Positions 18,208 through 26,610 of a DNA stretch of 64,000 bases are shown here, one piece after another. This DNA comes from Rhodoblastus acidophilus (GTDB lineage: Bacteria; Pseudomonadota; Alphaproteobacteria; Rhizobiales; Beijerinckiaceae): the NCBI RefSeq assembly GCF_025961575.1, contig NZ_JAOQNX010000007.1, positions 1 through 64,000 of the forward strand, given 5' to 3'. The stretch's first letter is position 1, and every line of letters starts with the position of its first letter. Under the pieces are notes generated by a model that had not been told where the DNA came from, searched no databases, and saw only the letters and a program-made list of their open reading frames with translations. A program made the translations under genes and the position numbers.

Positions 18208-19553
18208 GGCTCTCTCATCGCTCCACTGAAACCGCTCACCAGGCCGTCGATGATGTAAGAGCCGAGTGGGCGCTTGCCGACATTGATGTCCGCGACCAGG
18301 GTCATGCCGGGGATCAGGCGGAAGCCGGCGGGCACATTGATCAAACCAACCTTGGTCACGGCGATGCTGACGCGATAATAGGGTTCGACCGGCTGGCCCG
18401 TGTCCTCGTTGGTGACGAAGGCGTTTTCGCTGATCCATTTGACCTCGCCTTCGGCGAGGCCGTGCTCGGCGAAATTGAAGGCGTCGATCTTCAGATAGGC
18501 GGGATCGCCCGGACGGATAAAACCGACGTCGCGCGCGGCGACATGGATTTCCGCCGCCACCGGCGACGACAGCGGCATGGCGGTGATGAATTGCTCGCCC
18601 TCTCGCATCACCGAGCCGCGCGAAGTCTTGGCGATGGTGAGGATGATCGAATCCTGCTCCGCCACGAGACGGACGAGGTCGCGATGCCGGTGCGCCTTTT
18701 CCAGTTGCGCAGCGGCCTGGTCCAGAGAATTTTGCGCCTGCACCATTTCCTTGCGCAGGTCGCCCGACCAGGAGCGCATAAAGGCCTCGCGATCCGCCTG
18801 CAGGGACGACAATTGATGGCGCGCCTCGCTGATGCTGTTCGCCTGTCCCTGAAGGGTGCGCTCCGCTTCCAGCCGCGCGTCGGTCGAGGTCCACTGGTTG
18901 AGCAGCGAGCCCGCGCCCTTTTCCACCAGGGCGACGCGCATGTTCTCGACTTTTTTCGCGATATCGGCGCGCGCCCGCAGACTGCCGACGTCGGATTCCA
19001 GCTTGGCCAGCGTCGCCTCGGTCTGCTTGAATTTCTGGTCGTAGGAATTGAGCTGCGCCTGATATTGCGCGCGCCGCTCGTCGAACAGATCGGATTGCAG
19101 CTTGTTGTAATGAAGCTGGTTCGCATTATCGGTCGGCGGAAATTTTAAAGCCCCGCCGTCCAGTTCCGCCTGTTCGCGAAAAATCTGCGCCCGCAGGCTC
19201 GCCACCTGCCGCTCGAGCTGGCCGACATCGGCGTCGGCAAAGGTCGGATCGAAGGTGGCGAGCACGTCGCCTTTATGGACGACGTCGCCTTCGCGCACGT
19301 CGATGCTGCGCACGATGGACGTGTCGAGCGCCTGATAAATGGTCGGCCGCGTCGAGGTGACGATTTTTCCCGACGTGCTGGCGATGACGCGGTCGATCTG
19401 CGTCACCGAACAGATCAAGGCGATGGTCGCCGCGGCGAAGGCGATGAAATGGATGGTGTGGCGCGCGCCGACCGGGTCCGGCGCCTCGCGCAGATTGCCG
19501 ACTTCCGATTGGAAGCTGCGGACGGTCTTGAGCGTCTTGGCGTCAGACGGCAT
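18204..19553 (-). CDS. Type I secretion periplasmic adaptor, HlyD family
   Basis: The 449-aa product is a membrane fusion protein. It has one N-terminal transmembrane segment (HFIAFAAATIALICSVTQI, about residues 35-53), a lipoyl-type half (IDVREGDVVHKGDVLATFDP), a long coiled coil (about 115-300) with many Gln/Glu/Arg heptads, the second lipoyl half and a C-terminal beta barrel ending in GFRLIPGMTLVADINVGKR. It bridges the inner-membrane ABC exporter and an outer-membrane TolC-type channel, which is not in this window. ATG 19553 has GAGGAGGG 6 bases upstream and overlaps the ABC gene by 11 bases. It also overlaps the Sel1 gene, so the three are translationally coupled. Confidence 0.92.
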   Translation of the reverse strand: MPSDAKTLKTVRSFQSEVGNLREAPDPVGARHTIHFIAFAAATIALICSVTQIDRVIASTSGKIVTSTRPTIYQALDTSIVRSIDVREGDVVHKGDVLATFDPTFADADVGQLERQVASLRAQIFREQAELDGGALKFPPTDNANQLHYNKLQSDLFDERRAQYQAQLNSYDQKFKQTEATLAKLESDVGSLRARADIAKKVENMRVALVEKGAGSLLNQWTSTDARLEAERTLQGQANSISEARHQLSSLQADREAFMRSWSGDLRKEMVQAQNSLDQAAAQLEKAHRHRDLVRLVAEQDSIILTIAKTSRGSVMREGEQFITAMPLSSPVAAEIHVAARDVGFIRPGDPAYLKIDAFNFAEHGLAEGEVKWISENAFVTNEDTGQPVEPYYRVSIAVTKVGLINVPAGFRLIPGMTLVADINVGKRPLGSYIIDGLVSGFSGAMREP

Positions 19554-21729
19554 GAAGCGCCCTCCTCGGCTGCGAGGCGTTCGCCCCGGTGTGAACATGG
19601 TCGTTCTGCTGGCTCCACAGGCCGGAATAGACCTCGCAGCGCTCCAGCAATTCGCGATGCGTTCCCATGTCGAGGAACTTTCCGCGGTCGAGAACGAGGA
19701 TGGCGTCGGAATGAACCAGCGACGACAGCCGGTGCGAGATCGCGATCACCGTGCGCCCCTGAGCGATTTTTTTGATGTTGGCGTTGACGATGGCCTCGCT
19801 GTCGGGATCGAGCGCGCTGGTGGCTTCGTCAAGGATGAGGATGCGCGGGTCCTGGATGAGCGCCCGGGCGATGGCGAGCCTTTGCCGCTGGCCGCCGGAC
19901 AGGTTTGGGGAGCCTTCGTAGATGAAGGTGTCATAGCCGCGCGGCAGACGCTCGATGAATTCCTCGGCGCCCGCGAGCCGCGCCGCGCGCACCATTTCGT
20001 CATGGCTGGCGTTGGGCTTGGCGATGATGATGTTTTCGCGGATCGTGCCGGTGAACAGAAAATTCTCCTGCAAGACGATGCCGAGGCTGCGGCGCAGATG
20101 GCTGATGTCGTATTCGCGAACGTCGACGCCATCGATCTTGATCGAGCCCTCATATTCGCTGTGGAGACGCTGCAACAAACGCGTGATCGTGGATTTACCG
20201 GAGCCGGACCGTCCGACCACGCCCAGCGTCATGCCGGCGGCGACCTCGAACGAGATTTTTTGCAGCGCCGGATTGAGCGCGCCGGGATAGCGGAAGGTGA
20301 GTTCGCTGAACTGGATGTGGCCGTCCAGCTCCTTCTTCACCCCGCCATGTGTGATGGCTTCACGCGGCTGATTGACGAGATTGGCGACAATGCGGACGGC
20401 GGAGCGCGCCTCGTCATATTGATTGACCAGTTGCGCCATCTGCATCAACGGGCCGGCGACGCGCTGCGATAGCATCAGGAAAGCGAACAGCGCGGAGACG
20501 TAAACGGGATCATTGGTGGTGAGCGCGAGATAGGTCCCGACCGCATAGACGCCGGTGACGGCGAAACGCTCCAGCGGACGCACCACCGCCTGGATCACGG
20601 CGGAAACCATGCCCTCGCGCTGGCGCAATTGCGCGATCTGGCTGATCTGCACGTCCCAGGAACGCTGCTGCCGGTCTTCGAGCGCCAAAGATTTGACGGT
20701 TCTGATGCCTTGCAGGGTCTGGATCAGGAAGGCGCCGCGCTTGCCCTCGGCTTCGAGCACCGCCCAGGTGGCGCGGCGGTAGCTCGGCAGCATGAACAGC
20801 AGCCAGCCGGCGATCAGGGCGCAGATGGTGAGCACCAGAAAGGTCAGCAGCGGCGAGAACACGAACATCACGGGCAAGAAGAACAGCAGCATCATCGAAT
20901 CGAGCATGGTGCCGAACATCTGTCCGGTCATGAACTGGCGGATGCGCCAGACCTCGTTCATGTCGCGCGAAATCATGCCGACCTGGCTGCGCTCGAAGAA
21001 ATCGATGGGCAACCGCAAAACCTTGTCGAACATGTATTCGGAAATGCGGATGTCGACGCGGGTCGTCAGCACGAGCAGCAGATATGAGCGCAAGAAGGCG
21101 AGGCCCGCCTCGGTGAAGGTCAGCACCAGCATGACCAGGCAGAGCACGTTGAACGTGCTCATGGCGTGATAATAAATCACCTTGTCCGACAGCAGCCGCC
21201 AGAAGATGATCGGCGCCAGCGCCAGCAGGCCCAGCAGCAGCGCCGAGAGCGTGAGGTCGCGCACCAGCCTTTTTTCCCGCCACAACAAAGCGGCGATCAG
21301 GCGAATGGAGAACGGCTGTTCCTCGTCGACGATCTCGTAATGGCGCTTCACCAGCACGACCTCGCCGGTCCAGGCGTCCTCGAGGCGGTGGCGGTCGATC
21401 GGCATTTCCGCATCGGATGCGCCGGCGGGATCGCGCACGAAGGCGATGGGATGTTCGTTGTCCCGCAGGCCGGTGAGAACCAGGCAATTGCCGTTCTTCA
21501 GTTCGACGATGGCGGGAAGCGCCCGGCCGAGTTTTACCAGCCCCTCCCATGAAAGCTTCACCTTCTTGGCGCGCAGCCCGGCGCGCCGCGCGCAATGCAG
21601 CAGCATGTCCGCATCGACGCAGGGGCTTTCGAGCCCGTTGTCGTCGACGAGCTTTTCGATGCTCAGCGACACTTCCAGCTCTCGCGCGACCAAGACCAAA
21701 GCCGCGAGATTCGACGCTCCTGCCGCCAT
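19543..21729 (-). CDS. Type I secretion ABC transporter (permease-ATPase) with degenerate C39-like domain
   Basis: The 728-aa product has the T1SS exporter layout: an N-terminal C39-like domain (about 1-130), six membrane segments (about 150-440) and an ATPase domain with Walker A GRSGSGKST, signature LSGGQRQR, Walker B ILILDEAT and H-loop AISHRLSS. The peptidase-like domain lacks the catalytic Cys (ASNLAALVLVARE where C39 peptidases have the Cys motif), and the His region reads NCLVLTG. It is therefore a CLD used for substrate docking, as in HlyB, not a double-glycine peptidase. ATG 21729 is favoured by GGGAG 9 bases upstream; GTG 21753 is possible. Confidence 0.92.
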   Translation of the reverse strand: MAAGASNLAALVLVARELEVSLSIEKLVDDNGLESPCVDADMLLHCARRAGLRAKKVKLSWEGLVKLGRALPAIVELKNGNCLVLTGLRDNEHPIAFVRDPAGASDAEMPIDRHRLEDAWTGEVVLVKRHYEIVDEEQPFSIRLIAALLWREKRLVRDLTLSALLLGLLALAPIIFWRLLSDKVIYYHAMSTFNVLCLVMLVLTFTEAGLAFLRSYLLLVLTTRVDIRISEYMFDKVLRLPIDFFERSQVGMISRDMNEVWRIRQFMTGQMFGTMLDSMMLLFFLPVMFVFSPLLTFLVLTICALIAGWLLFMLPSYRRATWAVLEAEGKRGAFLIQTLQGIRTVKSLALEDRQQRSWDVQISQIAQLRQREGMVSAVIQAVVRPLERFAVTGVYAVGTYLALTTNDPVYVSALFAFLMLSQRVAGPLMQMAQLVNQYDEARSAVRIVANLVNQPREAITHGGVKKELDGHIQFSELTFRYPGALNPALQKISFEVAAGMTLGVVGRSGSGKSTITRLLQRLHSEYEGSIKIDGVDVREYDISHLRRSLGIVLQENFLFTGTIRENIIIAKPNASHDEMVRAARLAGAEEFIERLPRGYDTFIYEGSPNLSGGQRQRLAIARALIQDPRILILDEATSALDPDSEAIVNANIKKIAQGRTVIAISHRLSSLVHSDAILVLDRGKFLDMGTHRELLERCEVYSGLWSQQNDHVHTGANASQPRRALHAV

Positions 21730-21804
21730 GCCTATGCGCTCCCTCGTCATCACATCGGGCGGGCGGCGCGCGCAAATTTTTATGATGCGCGCGCCAAACC
21801 CTGG

Positions 21805-22677
21805 TCAGAGCTTGAGATGCTGGCCGTTGGCGAAATCGATTTCGCTGACCTTGCTCATCTGCATGGATTGCCCGCCATAGGACACGGTGGTCACGCCGGT
21901 CTTGGCGTCGGTGTTGATGGCGACGTCGTTTCTGTTGAGATCGGCGAATTCGACGATGCTGGTTCCCCCCGTCGCGCTGCCCTTGATCACATCGCCGCCG
22001 AACGTGTCCGACGAGACGATGAAGGTGGTCTTGCTCAGCGGGCCGGAGCCGCCATACATGGTGTCGTGGCCATAACCGGAAATCAGCGTCGAATTGCCCG
22101 TGCCGCCATAGAGCTTGTCGTCGCCGCTGGTGGCCATCAGCGTGTCGTTGCCGGAGCCCGCCTTGAGGATCTGGTCGCCGCTGCCCGCGATCAGCAGCGC
22201 CGCGCCGCTGTGCGACGACGAGCCATAGAGCGCCTGGGCGCCGTCGCCGCCGACGAGCGTGTCATGGCCGGTGCCCGCATAAATGGAATCCGCGCCGGCG
22301 CCGCCGAACAAGAGATTGTCGCCGCCGGCGGCGACGAGCTTGGCCGCGCCGGTCGCCGAGGTCGACCCATAGACCGTGTCCGATCCGGAAGCGGAAATCG
22401 TGTCGAAGCCTTCGCCCGCCTGAACCTCGATGCCCTGGCCCGCTGCAAATTTCATGTTGTAAACGGTATGGTCGCTGGTCGAATCCGCCTGATCGATCTG
22501 CACGCCTTGCAGCGTCAGCGAACCGCCGGTCCCGATCGAAGCCAATTGCTGCTCAAAGCTGGCGAGCTGATCGTCCGACAGCGCGCCGAGCGAGGGATTG
22601 AGCGTATTGAGAATGGATTGGACGGCTGCGTCCGATACCGTTTGGGCCGTCGAAAGATCCAGAGCATATTGCGCCAT
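21805..22677 (-). CDS. RTX (hemolysin-type calcium-binding) repeat protein, probable T1SS substrate
   Basis: The 290-aa product contains RTX nonapeptide-type repeats between about residues 120 and 240: FGGAGADSIYAGTGHDTLVG, then LKAGSGNDTLMATSGDDKLY and GGTGNSTLISGYGHDTMYGG. Aspartates and glycines at these spacings bind calcium and drive folding outside the cell. There is no N-terminal signal peptide, as expected for T1SS substrates with an uncleaved C-terminal signal. ATG 22677 follows GGAGG by about 7 bases. It sits directly upstream of the ABC exporter and is probably exported by it. It is small and carries no enzyme domain, so a structural or adhesive role is more likely than a toxin (inference). 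Confidence 0.85.
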   Translation of the reverse strand: MAQYALDLSTAQTVSDAAVQSILNTLNPSLGALSDDQLASFEQQLASIGTGGSLTLQGVQIDQADSTSDHTVYNMKFAAGQGIEVQAGEGFDTISASGSDTVYGSTSATGAAKLVAAGGDNLLFGGAGADSIYAGTGHDTLVGGDGAQALYGSSSHSGAALLIAGSGDQILKAGSGNDTLMATSGDDKLYGGTGNSTLISGYGHDTMYGGSGPLSKTTFIVSSDTFGGDVIKGSATGGTSIVEFADLNRNDVAINTDAKTGVTTVSYGGQSMQMSKVSEIDFANGQHLKL

Positions 22678-22724
22678 AAACAACCTCCTGTTGTGTGATG
22701 TCCTCAGGGATCATCCCTGTCCTC

Positions 22725-23804
22725 TCAAACAGCGCGTTCTGCCGCGCGCATCGGTTTGAAGACCCGCAATCCTGTTCCGGGCTTCGTCATTTCGGGCCCC
22801 GGCGCGGGCCTCTCGCTCGCAGCGGCGTTTTCGATCGGCGCGACCTGCAAGCGCAGGCCGACCAGCGGATCGACGCCCGCATAACTGGAGAATTCCAGGC
22901 TCTCGCCGGAGTCGACGACCGCCGGCAGTCCGAGGAAAACCGCCTCGCCCTGAAGGCGGAAACGGCCGGAGCCGCCGGCGATGCGCACGCGCAGTCCGAC
23001 GAGCGGCAGACTGCGGCCGCGCGTGCCCGCGAAAGCGCCGGCTTGGACCCAGTCGGACCATCGCCCGCCGGCGCCGGAAACCAGCGCCTGATATTCGAGT
23101 TTTTCGCCCGCGGGCGCGCTCCAGTGCAGCGTGACGCCCTCGATCACCGCAGGCGATCCGGGACCGCCGATCCAGGCGCCGCCAGCCGCGCCGACATCGC
23201 CTTTTCGCGCAACATGGCAGACGAAGCCGAAGCCCGCGGCGTTCCGTTCGGGGCGCAGATCCGGCGCGCGCTCCGCGGCGCCCTGGCCGGTTCCGCGCGC
23301 GACGACAATGCCCGAACGCGTCGGCCTCGCAGCGTCGCCGGCGGCGCTCGACACGGCCGGGGGGCGCCCGCGCCGCCCGGGACCATGGGGATCGGCTGAA
23401 GTGGGAGCCGCGACGTCGATGCGCGCCTGCGGCTCTATCGGCTCCTCTCGGCGCGCCGGTCCGATCGCGCCGTCGAGCGAAGGGGTCGCCGCTTCGATCA
23501 TCTTGCCGAGCGGCTCGATCTTGATTTCGGCGCCGTCATCTTCGCCGGGCGCGCCGACGATGGTGAGCTGAACGCGGCCGCTGCGTTCCGCGACCACCAG
23601 CGCATAGGCGCCCGGCGCCGCAAGCACGCCGGATGTGGCGCCCGGCGCGAAGATCAGCGCCACGGAATTTTCGGAGGCCGGCGACGTGCGCAGGAACAAA
23701 TGCGGCGGAACGGACGCCCCGGCGGCCACGTAGCGCAGCACAAAAATGCCGGGCGCGACGGGGATGGTGACGACGCGCTCTCCCCTGGTTTCCGACTGGC
23801 TCAT
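22725..23804 (-). CDS. Unknown beta-rich protein, first gene of the T1SS operon
   Basis: A 359-aa product not recognised. Residues 1-95 (RVVTIPVAPGIFVLRYV, AYALVVAERSGRVQLTIVGA) and 195-330 (GVTLHWSAPAGEKLEYQALV, GRSLPLVGLRVRIAGGSGRF, GDPLVGLRL-like) are strand-rich; the middle 100-190 is a low-complexity Pro/Arg/Ala linker. There is no Sec signal or membrane segment, consistent with a cytoplasmic protein or a second T1SS substrate. The start is taken as ATG 23804, 7 bases after GGGAGG; an earlier in-frame ATG at 23831 lacks such a site. It is 48 bp upstream of the RTX gene. Confidence 0.5.
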   Translation of the reverse strand: MSQSETRGERVVTIPVAPGIFVLRYVAAGASVPPHLFLRTSPASENSVALIFAPGATSGVLAAPGAYALVVAERSGRVQLTIVGAPGEDDGAEIKIEPLGKMIEAATPSLDGAIGPARREEPIEPQARIDVAAPTSADPHGPGRRGRPPAVSSAAGDAARPTRSGIVVARGTGQGAAERAPDLRPERNAAGFGFVCHVARKGDVGAAGGAWIGGPGSPAVIEGVTLHWSAPAGEKLEYQALVSGAGGRWSDWVQAGAFAGTRGRSLPLVGLRVRIAGGSGRFRLQGEAVFLGLPAVVDSGESLEFSSYAGVDPLVGLRLQVAPIENAAASERPAPGPEMTKPGTGLRVFKPMRAAERAV

Positions 23805-24231
23805 GCATGTCCTCCCGAACTCGACGGCCAATCGTTAGCAACATGTAATGTTTTCGCCCAGACGCAAAAGTTAAAACTGTTTAACAGAACATACCATGAC
23901 GCCACAATTTTCTACTCAAACATCTGACTACTTCATTTTGCGAATAAGAATCATAATTCGCGTTCACCAACAGCATAAAACCAAGCAGAACCGATCTTTT
24001 TTGATATTCCACTGACGCGCAGGCATAGCGGATAATAGGATTTATTGACGCAGGTAAGCCTCGATTCCCGCCAGAAAGGCGCAGTTATGTTTTGCGTTTC
24101 AACCAGTATCCGCATGTCTACAATGCGCCTCACGACGCGAAGCTCCGCAGCGTTTGAAAGCAACGAGCGAAATCACCGTAATATGATCCAAAGCTTGATG
24201 CTGAACTTCACTGTAATGACGTTGCGTAGCC
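23805..24231. promoter_or_regulatory. Divergent intergenic region between the two arms of the glycan/T1SS locus
   Basis: This 427-bp stretch is much richer in A and T than its surroundings and must hold the promoters of both arms. Inverted repeats that could be operators are GTTAAA (23870-23875) with TTTAAC (23880-23885), loop of 4, and GCGAAT (23940-23945) with ATTCGC (23956-23961), loop of 10. No clear -35/-10 pair was assigned. No gene is supported within it. Confidence 0.45.
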
Positions 24232-26610
24232 ATGACGCGTCGCGCAAGCCGAGGTCGCGCCGCGCCTTTGCCGCGAGCGCCTGAATTGCGCCCGGGAAAC
24301 ATCGGCTTAGCCATGGCGCCGGCGGGCGCTGAGCCCGAGGCCGCGCTCGTCGCGCTCCATTGCGGCGACGCACAATCCGCGCTCGCTTACGCCGACCGGT
24401 GGCGCCGTATCGGCGGCGCCTCCGTCGCCAGCCTGATGACGCGAAGCGAAGCCGCGCGCCTCGCCGGATTCGACGATCTCGCACAGGCCGATCTTGTCGC
24501 CGCGCTCGCGCGCGATCCGCTCAATCCGCTCGGCGCGCGCAAGGTATTGGAGCGGAATCTGCGCGACCTCGGTTCGGGCGCGGCGAAGGCGCTGTTGGCG
24601 CGCAGCGCGGACGAAGCTGCGGGTGCGCTCGCCCATCTCGCCGCTTGCGGCGCCGCCGGCGCCGCCGCGATCCGATATGTTCCGCCGGCAAAGATCGAGG
24701 GATGGGCGGCGTGGCGCGCGGACAGAACAGCGAGCGTTTCCATCTTCGGCGAGCGCGTGGAAACCTTCGCGCTTACGCCCGATCCCGCCGACCCGCGCGC
24801 GCGTTTTTTCGGCTGCGCCGCCGCCTTTTCCCTTGAAGCCACCGACCGCGAAAGCGTCCTCGCTCAGGTGTCCGCAGGCGATGCGGTTCTGGCCTCAGTC
24901 CGTCTGCCTTGGCGCGGCCGAGAGACGCGAGCGCAGGCGCCCTGCGGTCCCGGAACCGCGACCATCGTCATTCCCGTCTACGACGATCTCGACGCCACGC
25001 GCGCCTGTCTGGACTGCGTCGATGCGGTGCTGCACGCGACGGCCGACGTCCATGTTTTGATCCTCGACGACGCCTCGCCCACCCCCGCCCTTTCCGAATA
25101 TTTGCGCCAGTTCTCGCGCCGCTCCATGACCCGTCTCGTGGTCAACCCTCGCAACCGCGGCTATGTCGGAACCGTCAACCGCGCGCTGTCGCTGATCCCC
25201 GACGGCGACGTTCTGCTGCTCAATGCCGACACGCTGGTCGCGCCCGATATTGTGACCCGTTTCCGTCGCATCGCACGCCGCGACCCGCGCATCGGCGCGA
25301 TCAACCCGCTGAGCAACCACGGCGAATTCGTCAGTTTTCCCAAACCCTTCGTCGAGAACGCTTTTGACGAAGGGTGGACGCGCGTCCATGAAACCGCCGG
25401 CGCCGTCAATCGCGATATCGTCGTCGACACGCCCGCCAGCATCGGCTTCTGCCTGTATCTGACGCGCGCCTGCCTGAACGCCGTCGGCGCGCTCTGCGAG
25501 GAATATGACAACGGCTATCTCGAAGACGCCGATTTCGCCTTGCGCATCCGCGAAGCCGGATTTCGCAACGTCTGCGCGCCCTCGATTTTCACGCCGCATC
25601 TGGGATCGCGATCGTTTCGCGGCGAGAAACGTCAACTGGTCGCCCGCAACCATCGCGTGCTGAAGCGCCGCTTCCCCGCCCACGAAGCCGAATGCGACGC
25701 CTATATGTTGCTCGACCCGCTCGCCGCTGCGCGGGAAAAAATCGAGCGGGCGCTGATCGCCGATGCGCCGGGACGGCGCCTGTTGATCGGCCCGGCGCGC
25801 GCCCGCGCGATCCTCACGCTGCGCGCCCGCGTGCTTGTCGAACAGGGCGGAAAACCCGTGATCGGCCTCTGCTCGCATGACGGCGCCGGCTGGCGGTTGC
25901 GGCTCCAAGGTTTTGGCGGCGCGCCGCAAAAACTCGACATCGCCCTCGACGCCGACGCGGCTGTCGACCTGTTTGGCGCGCTGTCTCCGGAGACGATCGA
26001 GATCGCCGGAGAAGGCGAACTGGCGCCGGCTCTGCTTCGCACGCTGACAAAAATTCGCGCGCCGCTGCTGCGCCTTGTCGCGGAGATGCCGATGCGGACC
26101 AACGCGCTCGCCATGACCGGGGAAATCCCATTAGACGCGATGAGCCGCGCCGCCTGCGGGGACTTCCCGCTCAGCGTCGCAGCCTGCGTCGCGGAAGCAG
26201 GACCGGCGCTCGGGATCATTCTGCCGGAGGAGACCTCTCAAACCCTCTCCTTCCTGCTCGATCTCGCCAACACGCCCGCGGCCGGGCGAGCGATCGTCCT
26301 CGGGGGAACCTCGATCGACGCGCGGCTGATGGGACGCGGCCTGTTCGTCACCGGTCCGATCGGTGACGAACAGGAGCGCGTCGCGCGGCAATATGGCGTC
26401 GGCCGCTATCTGCTCCCCTATCGCAGCTCGCATTATTGGGCGCTCGAATCCTGGCGCCGGGTCCGTGCGCTGCCGGCCGCCTATTTCGACTGGTCCGGCG
26501 CGAATTTCCGCGAATGCGCCGAAGACCTTTCCCTGCATCCTTCATCCGACACGCCCAAAACCCTGCTCCAGATTGAGCAATGGCTGGAAACGAACCCGAG
26601 CGCGCCATGA
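24232..26610 (+). CDS. GT2-family glycosyltransferase with extra N- and C-terminal domains
   Basis: The 792-aa product has three parts. An Ala-rich helical N terminus (30-145) leads into a copy of the GW...GF domain (IEGW 155-158, VSIFGERVETFAL 169-181, GCAAAFSL 194-201). A GT-A domain of family GT2 runs from about 243 to 500 (ATIVIPVYDDLDATRACLD, VLILDDASP, LLLNADT as the DXD region, and the late acidic block GYLEDADFALRIRE). A C-terminal region of about 290 residues has Rossmann-like strands and no clear motif. It should add sugars to a growing surface glycan at the cytoplasmic side. No good ribosome binding site precedes 24232 or the next ATG at 24313, so the start is uncertain. It is first in the plus-strand arm. 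Confidence 0.8.
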   Translation: MTRRASRGRAAPLPRAPELRPGNIGLAMAPAGAEPEAALVALHCGDAQSALAYADRWRRIGGASVASLMTRSEAARLAGFDDLAQADLVAALARDPLNPLGARKVLERNLRDLGSGAAKALLARSADEAAGALAHLAACGAAGAAAIRYVPPAKIEGWAAWRADRTASVSIFGERVETFALTPDPADPRARFFGCAAAFSLEATDRESVLAQVSAGDAVLASVRLPWRGRETRAQAPCGPGTATIVIPVYDDLDATRACLDCVDAVLHATADVHVLILDDASPTPALSEYLRQFSRRSMTRLVVNPRNRGYVGTVNRALSLIPDGDVLLLNADTLVAPDIVTRFRRIARRDPRIGAINPLSNHGEFVSFPKPFVENAFDEGWTRVHETAGAVNRDIVVDTPASIGFCLYLTRACLNAVGALCEEYDNGYLEDADFALRIREAGFRNVCAPSIFTPHLGSRSFRGEKRQLVARNHRVLKRRFPAHEAECDAYMLLDPLAAAREKIERALIADAPGRRLLIGPARARAILTLRARVLVEQGGKPVIGLCSHDGAGWRLRLQGFGGAPQKLDIALDADAAVDLFGALSPETIEIAGEGELAPALLRTLTKIRAPLLRLVAEMPMRTNALAMTGEIPLDAMSRAACGDFPLSVAACVAEAGPALGIILPEETSQTLSFLLDLANTPAAGRAIVLGGTSIDARLMGRGLFVTGPIGDEQERVARQYGVGRYLLPYRSSHYWALESWRRVRALPAAYFDWSGANFRECAEDLSLHPSSDTPKTLLQIEQWLETNPSAP

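Noticed and set aside
18208-18894. Upstream extension of the Sel1 reading frame
   Set aside because: It lies within the hlyD coding region in another frame; the ATGA overlap at 18204-18207 gives the natural start.
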